Notes under the pieces: model-generated | The model's input: the letters and a program-made list of their open reading frames with translations, nothing else | Databases searched by the model: none | Told to the model about the DNA's origin: nothing | Assembly (NCBI RefSeq): GCF_020010905.1 | Contig: NZ_JAGJBY010000001.1 | Location: 5,352,001-5,416,000 of the forward strand | Reading direction: 5' to 3' | Length of the DNA: 64,000 bases | Source: Streptomyces acidiscabies | Lineage (GTDB): Bacteria; Actinomycetota; Actinomycetes; Streptomycetales; Streptomycetaceae | In this document: in pieces, positions 25,450 through 33,086 of the stretch | How the letters are laid out: every line of letters starts with the position of its first letter | Numbering within the stretch: position 1 is the stretch's first letter | Made by a program: the position numbers and the translations under genes

Positions 25450-27138
25450 TCAGCTCGCCGCGCTGCTGACGTCGATGATGGTGGACGTGATCGCGGAGGC
25501 GGAGCCCACGCAGATGCGGGACAGCCGTTCGCGGTGCTCCTCGTACTTGCGCTCCCAGGCCACCGGGTCCCGTTCGTAGATGGCCTGGTTGTAGCGCTGG
25601 AGGAAACCGCCCACGAGCTTCTCCAGGGTCGCGGCGGAGATCTCCGACAGTTGCAGGGTGGAGCGGGCGGTGTCGATGTGCAGGGCGCCTTCGTAGGTGA
25701 TCGTGCCGTTGCTGACGGACTCCTCGAAGAGTTCGGAGCCGGGGATCGCGGCGGCGATGAAGACGTTGATGGAGTGGAACGGCAACTGCTCGACGTAGGC
25801 GAAGCCCTCCTTGATCTGCTCCTCGGTCTCGCCGGGCATCCCGACGACGAGGGTGCCGTGCATGAGGACGTCGAGGCCGTCGAGGTAGGCCATGAGGTCG
25901 GGGACCTTGGTCAGGTCGACGGGTTTGCGGTGCTTCTCCTTGAGGGTCTCCGCGCTGCCGCTGTCGAGGGACAGGGTGATCTGGTAGAGGCCGGACTCCA
26001 CCATGCGGTCGACGAGGGGCGGGCTGAGCGTGTTGACCATGATGCCGTTGGGTGTGCACCAGGGCAGCTCCAGCGGGACCATCTTCTCGAAGAGTTCCTG
26101 CGCGCGTTTGCGGTCGAAGGTGAGGTTGTCGTCGGCGAACTGGACCTCGTCCACCCCGAAGCGGTCCTTGTAGTACTGGATCTCGGCGATGACGTTGTCG
26201 GGGGTGCGCGCGAGGTACTGCTTGGAGAAGTTGGTGCTGGCGCAGAAGGTGCAGCCGACGGGACAGCCCCGGGAGGTGTACAGCGGCAGGACGCGTTTGC
26301 CGCGCGGGTAGGGGGAGAACGGCACGTTGTGCGCGAAGTACTTCTCCAGCGGGAGCTTGTGGTACGCAGGGAACGGCAGCCCGTCGAGGTCGGTGATCCG
26401 CGCGAACTGGGGGTTGGCGAAGACCTTGCCGTCGCGCCGGCCGGCGAGGCCGTCCGCGTTGGTGTCGATCCTGCCGTCGGCGAGGTTGCGCAGGAAGGGG
26501 CCGAGGCGGATCTCGCCCTCGCCGCGCAGGACGTAGTCGATGAACGGCACACCGTCCTGGACCGCGTCCTTCAGGAAGCGGCTGGCGTAGATGCTGGCGT
26601 GCAGTCCGCCCGCGATGACGGTCGTCTCCGGCTTGACCTCCTTGACCAGTTGCGCGTACCGGTAGAGGTTCTGGAGGTCGGAGGAGTAGATCATGGTGAA
26701 GCCGACGACGTCGTAGTCGTTCTCGGCGATGTAGGCGCGGAACCGCTCCTCGGTCATGCCCATGTTCCACACGCCCTCGGCGACGCGCACCTCCTCGTCG
26801 ATGCCTTCGACGATGCAGTCGAGGACGTCGATGTCGATGCCCTCCGCCTCCAGCGCGCCCGCGATGTAGCACAGGCCGATGGGCGGGACGACGCGTTTGA
26901 CTGCGCCCTCGTACATGCACATCGGCGGCATCACGAGCAGGGTCCGCGGCAGCCGGCCGAGCGGCTCGGCGACGTCGAGCAGCTGGGGTCCGCTGGGGCG
27001 GGGCTTGCGGACGCGGGCGGTCTCGTCCTTCTCGGCCAGGTAGATCCGCAGCGGGCTCTCCTGGGGCAGGTGCTGGTCGAGTTTGCCCTGCTTCACCCGG
27101 AGGTCACGTTCCTGCGCTCCGGAAGTCTCCTCGGTCAT
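25450..27138 (-). CDS. B12-binding radical SAM enzyme, probable phosphonate C-methyltransferase
   Basis: 562 residues. A Rossmann-like cobalamin-binding domain covers about residues 65-225, ending in VLRGEGEI. The radical SAM core starts at Cys292, Cys296 and Cys299 (CPVGCTFC), which ligate the 4Fe-4S cluster; there is a C-terminal extension. Class B enzymes of this architecture methylate unactivated carbon or phosphorus centres; Fom3 methylates a CMP-phosphonate. The ATG at 27138 follows GAGGAG, and the gene lies between ppd and the cytidylyltransferase gene, so methylation of a CMP-activated phosphonate is the best guess. Other B12 radical chemistry cannot be excluded. Confidence 0.88.
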   Translation of the reverse strand: MTEETSGAQERDLRVKQGKLDQHLPQESPLRIYLAEKDETARVRKPRPSGPQLLDVAEPLGRLPRTLLVMPPMCMYEGAVKRVVPPIGLCYIAGALEAEGIDIDVLDCIVEGIDEEVRVAEGVWNMGMTEERFRAYIAENDYDVVGFTMIYSSDLQNLYRYAQLVKEVKPETTVIAGGLHASIYASRFLKDAVQDGVPFIDYVLRGEGEIRLGPFLRNLADGRIDTNADGLAGRRDGKVFANPQFARITDLDGLPFPAYHKLPLEKYFAHNVPFSPYPRGKRVLPLYTSRGCPVGCTFCASTNFSKQYLARTPDNVIAEIQYYKDRFGVDEVQFADDNLTFDRKRAQELFEKMVPLELPWCTPNGIMVNTLSPPLVDRMVESGLYQITLSLDSGSAETLKEKHRKPVDLTKVPDLMAYLDGLDVLMHGTLVVGMPGETEEQIKEGFAYVEQLPFHSINVFIAAAIPGSELFEESVSNGTITYEGALHIDTARSTLQLSEISAATLEKLVGGFLQRYNQAIYERDPVAWERKYEEHRERLSRICVGSASAITSTIIDVSSAAS

Positions 27139-27172
27139 CGGCGGTCGCTCCTCTTGCAGTGGGGGGATGGCG

Positions 27173-28297
27173 TCATGCGGCAGTGGCCGCGGCTGCGGCG
27201 AACCGTGCGGCGACCTCGGGCGGGGTGAGGGCCGGGCGGCCCAGCGAGGGGTCGGAGCCGGGACGGATACGGACCCGCACCAGGTGGGGTCCCGGCCGGG
27301 TGCGGGCCCGGGCGACCGCGGCCGTGAGCATCCCGGCCTCGCTGACCTCGGCGACCGAGCGGTAGCCGCAGGCGGAGGCGATGGCGCAGAAGTCGACGCC
27401 GCCGGACACGGTGGGCTGGCCGCCGGTCGATTCGTACGACTCGTTGTCGAGCAGGATGTGCAGCAGCCGGGGCGGCGCCTGGCGGCCGATGGTGGTGAGG
27501 GACTCCAGGCGCATCAGCGCGGCGCCGTCGCCGTCGAGGACGACGACGTCCCGGTCCGGGGCGCCCAGCGCGACGCCGAGTCCGACGCTGGAGGCGCACC
27601 CCATGGAGCCGACGACGTAGAGGTTGCCGGCGCGGTCCCAGTCCCGTTCCAGCTCGCGCGCGGTCTTGCCGGTGGTGGCGACGATCAGCGCGTCCTCGGC
27701 GACGGACTTGACGACCCGGCCGATCGCGTCGGCCCGCAGCATGAGTTCCCCGCGCCCCGCGTCCGGCGGCGGTGCGGCGCGGTAGGGGGCGAGCGTGCCT
27801 TTGGGGACGATCAGCGCGTACGGCAGCCGGGTGGCCTCCATGTGCGCCTGCGCCAGCCGCAGGGTGCCCGCGAGACGGCCGGGATCGGCGGGGAACTGCT
27901 CGTGCCGGATCTCCATCGAGGTCAGCAGTTCGGGGGTGATACGGCCCATCAGCCGGTGCTGCGGCTCGTCGGGATGGCCCGGACGGCCGCGCCAGGTGAC
28001 CAGGAGCAGCACCGGCAGGCGCAGGGTGTGGCAGAGCGAGGTGAGGGGGTTGACGGTGTTGCCGAGCCCGGAGTTCTGGAGGATGACCACGGGACGGCGG
28101 CCCGCGAGCCGGGCGCCGGCCGAGATCGCCACGGCCTCGCCCTCGTTCGCGGCCGGGAAGTAGGCGTCGGGGTGCTCGGTCTGCAGAGCGCTGATCAGGG
28201 GACCGAGGAAGGAGCAGGGGACACCGGTGAAGGGTCCGAAGCCGGCGTCGAGGAAGGTGCCGGCGACGGCGGAGGCATCCAGGTGGACGTTGTCCAT
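27173..28297 (-). CDS. ppd: Phosphonopyruvate decarboxylase
   Basis: 374 residues of the short two-domain TPP decarboxylase family. The N-terminal pyrimidine domain has PCSFLGPLI and the catalytic Glu region NEGEAVAISAG; the C-terminal pyrophosphate domain has VVVLDGDGAAL followed by LDNESYESTGGQ, the GDG-x(n)-N signature for TPP-Mg. It irreversibly decarboxylates phosphonopyruvate to phosphonoacetaldehyde, which pulls the unfavourable PEP mutase reaction forward. It follows pepM by 74 bp on the same strand. Length and context separate it from acetolactate synthases. Confidence 0.93.
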   Translation of the reverse strand: MDNVHLDASAVAGTFLDAGFGPFTGVPCSFLGPLISALQTEHPDAYFPAANEGEAVAISAGARLAGRRPVVILQNSGLGNTVNPLTSLCHTLRLPVLLLVTWRGRPGHPDEPQHRLMGRITPELLTSMEIRHEQFPADPGRLAGTLRLAQAHMEATRLPYALIVPKGTLAPYRAAPPPDAGRGELMLRADAIGRVVKSVAEDALIVATTGKTARELERDWDRAGNLYVVGSMGCASSVGLGVALGAPDRDVVVLDGDGAALMRLESLTTIGRQAPPRLLHILLDNESYESTGGQPTVSGGVDFCAIASACGYRSVAEVSEAGMLTAAVARARTRPGPHLVRVRIRPGSDPSLGRPALTPPEVAARFAAAAATAA

Positions 28298-28371
28298 GGG
28301 GTTTCCCGGGAGATCGTGGCGGCTCGGTCGGTGCCGGACGAGGCGGGCGCCTCCCCGGCTCGGTAGACGGG

Positions 28372-29238
28372 CTAGTCCTCCAGCGCCCGCCAGGTGTCGA
28401 GCCGTTGCAGCGCGAAGACGTCCTGCACGCTGGCGATGCGTTCCTCGACCGCCAGTGTGTGGCCGTGGTCGTACACGGAGCGGAAGGTGGCACGCAGCGC
28501 GCTGACCGTCGCCCGCAGCCCGTGGTTCGCGTAGATCACGGCCGCCACGCCCGCTTCGCGGATGTCCGCGACGTGCCAGTCGGGATAGGTGGTCGGGACG
28601 ATGACCACGGGACAGCGGGCGTCCCACTTATCCAGGAATTCGGAAACCTCTTTGCGATTGCTGGACTTGGAATGGACGAGTACCGCGTCCGCGCCAGAAT
28701 CTGCATATGCCATGCATCTTTTCAGCGCGGCATCCACGCCGAGCCCGCAGATCATTGCCTCGGTGCGCGCGATGACGACCATTTCCGCCGTGCTCTGCGC
28801 GTTCTTGGCGATCTCTATCCGGTGGGCGAATTCATCGGCGTCGACCAGCGCCTGATCGCCGCCCGCGAAACTGTTGATCTTGGGGAAGACTTTGTCCTCC
28901 ATGCACACGGCGGTCAGTCCCGCGGCCTCGAACTCGTGCACCATGTGGGCCACGTTCATCCGGCCGCCGTACCCGGTGTCGCAGTCGACGACGACCGGTA
29001 TGCCCAGGACGCTCTGCATCTGAGCCGCGGCCCGCAGGTATTCGTCCATGCCGAGCAAGCTCGCGTCGGGCAGCCCGCGAGCGGCCGAAACCTCCAGGGA
29101 CGAGGACCAGACGGCCTGGAATCCCGCCTCCTCGGCGAGCAGGGCGCCGAGGGCGTCATGGGCGCCGGCTATGCGGACGACGTCATCGGCCCTGCCTTCG
29201 AGGACCGAACGGAACGAGCGGTGAGTGATGCGCTGCAT
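28372..29238 (-). CDS. pepM: Phosphoenolpyruvate phosphomutase
   Basis: 288 residues of the isocitrate lyase/PEP mutase superfamily. EDKVFPKINS at residues 114-123 is the EDK-x5-NS signature that distinguishes true PEP mutases, which make the C-P bond of phosphonopyruvate, from hydrolases and lyases of the superfamily. VVDCDTGYGG (83-92) supplies the Mg ligand. The ATG at 29238 fits the usual start. It is the first gene of a leftward operon with ppd, the B12 radical SAM gene and a nucleotidyltransferase gene. The 28620-28740 part uses more A/T-ending codons than its neighbours. Confidence 0.96.
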   Translation of the reverse strand: MQRITHRSFRSVLEGRADDVVRIAGAHDALGALLAEEAGFQAVWSSSLEVSAARGLPDASLLGMDEYLRAAAQMQSVLGIPVVVDCDTGYGGRMNVAHMVHEFEAAGLTAVCMEDKVFPKINSFAGGDQALVDADEFAHRIEIAKNAQSTAEMVVIARTEAMICGLGVDAALKRCMAYADSGADAVLVHSKSSNRKEVSEFLDKWDARCPVVIVPTTYPDWHVADIREAGVAAVIYANHGLRATVSALRATFRSVYDHGHTLAVEERIASVQDVFALQRLDTWRALED

Positions 29239-29403
29239 ACGCGTGTAACACCCTCTCTTCAACGAGCGCGGTGGAGGGGTGGACCTGAATGCCTGCTCGG
29301 ATGTCGACGTTGAGGGGAGGTGTCGAAAGGAGCGGGAGGCGACCGCCCGGAACGGCAGCACGACCTTGGATGCCGTGGGGGGTCAAGAGGTCCTGCCGGA
29401 AAT

Positions 29404-29433
29404 ACCCTACGACGCCATTTAGGATTCAAACAA
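29404..29433 (-). promoter_or_regulatory. pepM: Candidate pepM operon promoter
   Basis: On the minus strand, TTGTTT (29433-29428) and TAGGGT (29409-29404) are 18 bp apart, resembling -35 and -10 boxes. A start near 29397 would leave a leader of about 160 nt before the pepM ATG. Confidence 0.4.
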
Positions 29434-29445
29434 GCCTGGTTTCCG

Positions 29446-29488
29446 GCCTCCCGGTCAGATTGCGTAAAACAGCAATCAGCCGGGAGGC
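29446..29488. promoter_or_regulatory. Stacked hairpin in the phosphonate control region
   Basis: GCCTCCCGG (29446-29454) pairs with CCGGGAGGC (29480-29488), and inside it GATTGC (29458-29463) pairs with GCAATC (29472-29477), separated by small internal loops and an 8-base apical loop. It could be an operator dyad upstream of the candidate pepM promoter or an RNA element in a phnW leader. Confidence 0.5.
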
Positions 29489-29718
29489 AACCTGGAGGTA
29501 AATCACTGTTCACCTCCGACGGGACCGCAGCTTTTCAGTCATTGCGGGCGTGCTCCATTGCCGCTCCCCGGAGCCGGGCATAGGCTCCCGCTCACTCATC
29601 GGTGATCTGCTGCTCGGTCACCCACCAGGCCACGGACCCGCGGTGCGCCTTCGCGCCTCCGCCCCACGAGTACGCCTCGTGCCCATGCCGTCCGCGCCAA
29701 CTTCCTGGAGCCCGGCCC

Positions 29719-30837
29719 ATGACGTCATCCCCGACCGTCCCCGAAACCCGGCAGGTTCTTCTCAACCCCGGACCCGTGAACGTGCACGACGACGTGCGCG
29801 CCGCCCTCGCCTCCCCCGACCGCTGCCACCGCGAACCCGAGGTGCTGCGGCTGCTGTCCCTGATCCGGCAGAAGGTCACCCTCGTCTGCGGCGGCGACGA
29901 ACGGCACAGCGCCGTCCTGCTCGGCGGCTCCGGCACCTCCGCCCTGGAGGCGACGATCAGCTCGGTGATCCCGCCCGACGGCCGCGTCCTGATCGTCGGC
30001 AACGGTCACTACGGCGAACGCCTGCGCCAGATCGCCGCCGTCCACGCACTCCCGCACCGCTACCTGGACCTCGGCCACGGCGCCCCCCTCGACCTGAAGG
30101 CCGTCGACGACGCCCTCGCCGACGACCCCTCCCTCACCCACGTCGCCGCCGTCCACCACGAGACCAGCACCGGCATGCTCAACCCGCTGCGGGAACTGGG
30201 CACCCTGACGGCACGTCACGGCAGATCCCTCATCGTCGACGCGGTCAGCAGCCTCGGAGCCGAACCGCTCGACCTGGACGCCGACCACGTCGACTGGTGC
30301 GTCGGCACCGCCAACAAATGCCTGGAGGGCTACCCCGGACTCAGCTTCGTCGTCGCCCCACGCGAGCGGCTCGCCGCGCTGGAGACCGTGCCGCCACGCA
30401 CCTTCTCCCTCGACCTGCACCGCCACCACACCGCCCAGGAACACGACGGCACCTCCCTGTTCACGCTCCCGGTGCAGACCATGACCGCCTTCGACACCGC
30501 CCTCGACCTCATGCTCCAGGAGGGCGTCCCCACCCGCGGAGCCCGCTACGCCACCCTGTCCGAACAGGTCCGCACCGGTCTCGCCGACCGCGGACTGAGC
30601 CCGCGCCTGCCCCCGGACCAGCGCTCCAGCTCCCTGACCGCCTTCCGCCTGCCCGACGGCCTCACCTACGAGGCGCTCCACGACGGACTCAAGGCCGAGG
30701 GGTACGTCGTGTACGCCGGACAGTCCCCCGGGGAGCACGAGTTCAGAGTGGCCACGATGGGCCGGCTGACCGAGGACGACATCACCGGCTTCCTCGCCGC
30801 CTACGACAAGGTCACCGCGCCCGCACCGCAGGTCTGA
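29719..30837 (+). CDS. phnW: 2-Aminoethylphosphonate:pyruvate transaminase-like (PhnW) class V aminotransferase
   Basis: 372 residues. VLLNPGPVNVHDDVR at the N-terminus, GGSGTSALEA for PLP phosphate, IVDAVSSLG with the PLP-ring Asp, and Lys200 in GTANKCLEGYPG are class V aminotransferase features shared with PhnW and serine-glyoxylate transaminases. Beside pepM and ppd it most likely works in the biosynthetic direction, aminating phosphonoacetaldehyde to 2-aminoethylphosphonate. CTGGAG lies eight bases before the ATG. No phosphonatase (PhnX) gene is present, which argues against a purely catabolic role. Confidence 0.87.
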   Translation: MTSSPTVPETRQVLLNPGPVNVHDDVRAALASPDRCHREPEVLRLLSLIRQKVTLVCGGDERHSAVLLGGSGTSALEATISSVIPPDGRVLIVGNGHYGERLRQIAAVHALPHRYLDLGHGAPLDLKAVDDALADDPSLTHVAAVHHETSTGMLNPLRELGTLTARHGRSLIVDAVSSLGAEPLDLDADHVDWCVGTANKCLEGYPGLSFVVAPRERLAALETVPPRTFSLDLHRHHTAQEHDGTSLFTLPVQTMTAFDTALDLMLQEGVPTRGARYATLSEQVRTGLADRGLSPRLPPDQRSSSLTAFRLPDGLTYEALHDGLKAEGYVVYAGQSPGEHEFRVATMGRLTEDDITGFLAAYDKVTAPAPQV

Positions 30838-30865
30838 GCACCCGGCACCGACGAGAGGCTTCCCC

Positions 30866-33079
30866 ATGGGGACGACGCCCCACCCCGCCCCGGCCACCAC
30901 CCTCGCCGTCATCGGCGCGGGCCCCAGCTGCACCTATGTCCTGGAACGCCTCGCCGCCACGGCCGTCGCGCACGGCACCGCAGGACGGCGGCTGGACATC
31001 CACATCTTCGACCGCACCGGGCAGTTCGGCGCCGGCCAGGTGCACAGCCCCGACCAGCCCGTCACCAGCTACCTCAACCGCATCGTCGGCCAGGTCGGCT
31101 TCGCGGCCGACGAGAGCGTCGAGGACGCCGGCCCGCTGCTCGCCCCCGCCGACCGCCCCACCCTCCTGGAGTGGTGCCGCAGCCGGTTCCGCGACACCGG
31201 TGACCCCGTCTTCGACCTGGCGGCCGAGGACTGGCCCAAGCGGTACATCCACGGCCAGGCCCTGCGCGACCGCTTCGACTTCTACGTACGGATGCTGCGC
31301 GAGCGGGCCGGCGCCTCCGTCGTCCTGCACCGCGCGGAGGTCGTCGACCTCGACGACCGGGCAGCCGACGGCCGGCTCGCCGTCGTCACCTCCGACGGCG
31401 ACCGCACCGTCCACGCCGACCAGGTGCTCATCCTCACCGGCCACTCCTCCAACGACCCCCGCCACTACGCCCGCCAGCGAGGCTGGGCCGAGTTCGCCCG
31501 CGAGCACGGCGCGCGGTTCGTACCGTCCGCCTATCCGCTGGAGAACGCCTTCGCGCCCGGCGAAGCAGGGCCCGGCACGGTCGTCGGCTGCCTGGGGATG
31601 GGGCTGACCGCGATCGACGTGATCCTGCACCTCACCGAGGGCCGCGGCGGCACGTTCCGCACCGGCGCGGACGGCCGTCCCGAGTACCACCGCTCGGGCG
31701 CCGAACCCGACGCGATCGCGGTCTTCAGCCGGGCCGGCCTGTTCACCTTCGCCCGCCCCTACAACGCGAAGGAACGCGCCCCCCAGGAACTGGAACACCG
31801 AGGCGTGTTCCTCGTCCCGGAGGCGGTACGACGCCTGCGCGCCGCAGTCGGCACACCCCGCCGGGTCGGCGACCGGATCCAGCGCCAACTCGACTTCCGC
31901 GCCCACCTGTTGCCCGTCCTCCTCCTGGAGATGGCCCACCTCTACTACACGACCCTCTTCGGCCCCGCCTTCGGCGCCCGCGCACGGCACGCCGCAGGGG
32001 ACGAGTACGAGGCGTTCCTGGCCGACGGCGGCGCGGGCGCCGGGCCCGAGGACGCCCAACAGCGGCTGCTGGCACCCCTGGAGCGGGCCGTCGACGAGGC
32101 GGTGCACATCGTGGACGGCGTGCTGTCGGGAGCCCGCACGCACGCGGAGACGGTACGGGAGACCCCCTGGGCCGACGAGGCCGTACGCCGGTACCTGACC
32201 GTCGTGTTCGGCGCGGAGTCGGCGAAACCGCTGGCGGATCTGCTGGACGCGCCCCCGGTGGCCCTGGCCGACGCGGTGGCCGCAGCCCGGTCCCCGTACC
32301 GGCACCCCACCTCCGCCGAGGAACACCGCTTCTCCTGGACCGGCACCGTCCACCCGCTCGCCGGGCGGCAGTGGGACGGGCCGGACGACTACACGGCGGC
32401 CGTGCTCGACTTCATGGACCGTGACCACCGCTGGGCCGCGCAGGACAACCTGACCAACCCCGCGAAGGCCGCGGCCGACGGCGTCTGGCGGGACCTGCGC
32501 GACGTCCTCGCCGACGCCCTGGACTTCGGCGGACTCCTCGCTCCCTCCCACCGCGACTTCCTGGACGTCTTCATGCGCCACCACAACCGGCTGTGCAACG
32601 GGGCCGCGCTGGAGGTCATGGAGAAGATGCGGGCGCTGATCCGCGCCGGGACGGTGGACGTGTCGGCGGGCCCGGACGCGCGAGTCCAGACCGACCCCGC
32701 GTCCGGGCGCTACCAGGTGGAGGGCCCGGCGACCGGGGCGACGATCCCGGTGGACATCCTGGTCGACTCCCGGGTCCACCCCTTCGACGCGGAGCACGAC
32801 GCGAGCCCCTTCTACCCCAACCTCCTGCGCCGGGGCCTGATCCGGAAGTGGCGCAACCCCGGCACCCCGGACTTCGTCCCCGGCGGCCTCGACCTCACCC
32901 CCGGTTTCCACCCCCTGGGTCGGGACGGCCGCCCCGACCCGCGCCTGACCATCCTCGGCCCGCCCAGCGAAGGCGTGATGTTCTTCCAGCTGGGCGCGTT
33001 GCGGCCGTACCAGAACCACCACGTCATGCAGGACATCCTGTGCTGGATCAGGGACTTCTGGCAGCGGTCGGCGGGGTAG
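30866..33079 (+). CDS. Large FAD/NAD(P)-binding oxidoreductase in the phosphonate locus
   Basis: 737 residues. TLAVIGAGPSCTYVLERL (about 12-29) is the N-terminal FAD-binding dinucleotide motif; a second, GTVVGCLGMGLTAIDVI, lies near residue 235, and the C-terminus LTILGPPSEGVMFFQLG is shared with FAD_NAD_binding_9-type proteins. Members are distantly related to N-hydroxylating monooxygenases and often sit in biosynthetic clusters. It is 28 bp after phnW, so it may oxidise the amine or carbon of the phosphonate, but no activity can be assigned from sequence alone. Confidence 0.82.
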   Translation: MGTTPHPAPATTLAVIGAGPSCTYVLERLAATAVAHGTAGRRLDIHIFDRTGQFGAGQVHSPDQPVTSYLNRIVGQVGFAADESVEDAGPLLAPADRPTLLEWCRSRFRDTGDPVFDLAAEDWPKRYIHGQALRDRFDFYVRMLRERAGASVVLHRAEVVDLDDRAADGRLAVVTSDGDRTVHADQVLILTGHSSNDPRHYARQRGWAEFAREHGARFVPSAYPLENAFAPGEAGPGTVVGCLGMGLTAIDVILHLTEGRGGTFRTGADGRPEYHRSGAEPDAIAVFSRAGLFTFARPYNAKERAPQELEHRGVFLVPEAVRRLRAAVGTPRRVGDRIQRQLDFRAHLLPVLLLEMAHLYYTTLFGPAFGARARHAAGDEYEAFLADGGAGAGPEDAQQRLLAPLERAVDEAVHIVDGVLSGARTHAETVRETPWADEAVRRYLTVVFGAESAKPLADLLDAPPVALADAVAAARSPYRHPTSAEEHRFSWTGTVHPLAGRQWDGPDDYTAAVLDFMDRDHRWAAQDNLTNPAKAAADGVWRDLRDVLADALDFGGLLAPSHRDFLDVFMRHHNRLCNGAALEVMEKMRALIRAGTVDVSAGPDARVQTDPASGRYQVEGPATGATIPVDILVDSRVHPFDAEHDASPFYPNLLRRGLIRKWRNPGTPDFVPGGLDLTPGFHPLGRDGRPDPRLTILGPPSEGVMFFQLGALRPYQNHHVMQDILCWIRDFWQRSAG

Positions 33080-33086
33080 GAGCGGC

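Larger units (their letters stand above)
29239..29718. other. 480-bp divergent control region between pepM and phnW
   Basis: No coding frame here is credible. The part from about 29390 to 29520 is clearly less GC-rich than the rest of the window. It contains three hairpins: a stacked one at 29446-29488, GGAGGT/ACCTCC at 29494-29517 and GGAGCC/GGCTCC at 29570-29588, plus a candidate promoter facing pepM. Both phosphonate transcripts appear to start inside this stretch. Confidence 0.7.

Noticed and set aside
23716..27228. A 1170-codon open frame on the plus strand
   Set aside because: It is antisense to LysE, the nucleotidyltransferase and the radical SAM gene, whose motifs are clear. The composition (Arg, Gly, Val, Asp-rich, no domains) is typical of GC-skewed shadow frames.
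29719..30837. Phosphonate catabolism (PhnW/PhnX) instead of biosynthesis
   Set aside because: No phosphonatase gene is present, while pepM and ppd, which make C-P compounds, are adjacent.
30812..33022. A 736-codon minus-strand frame opposite the FAD protein
   Set aside because: Shadow frame without recognisable motifs; the plus strand has two dinucleotide-binding motifs.
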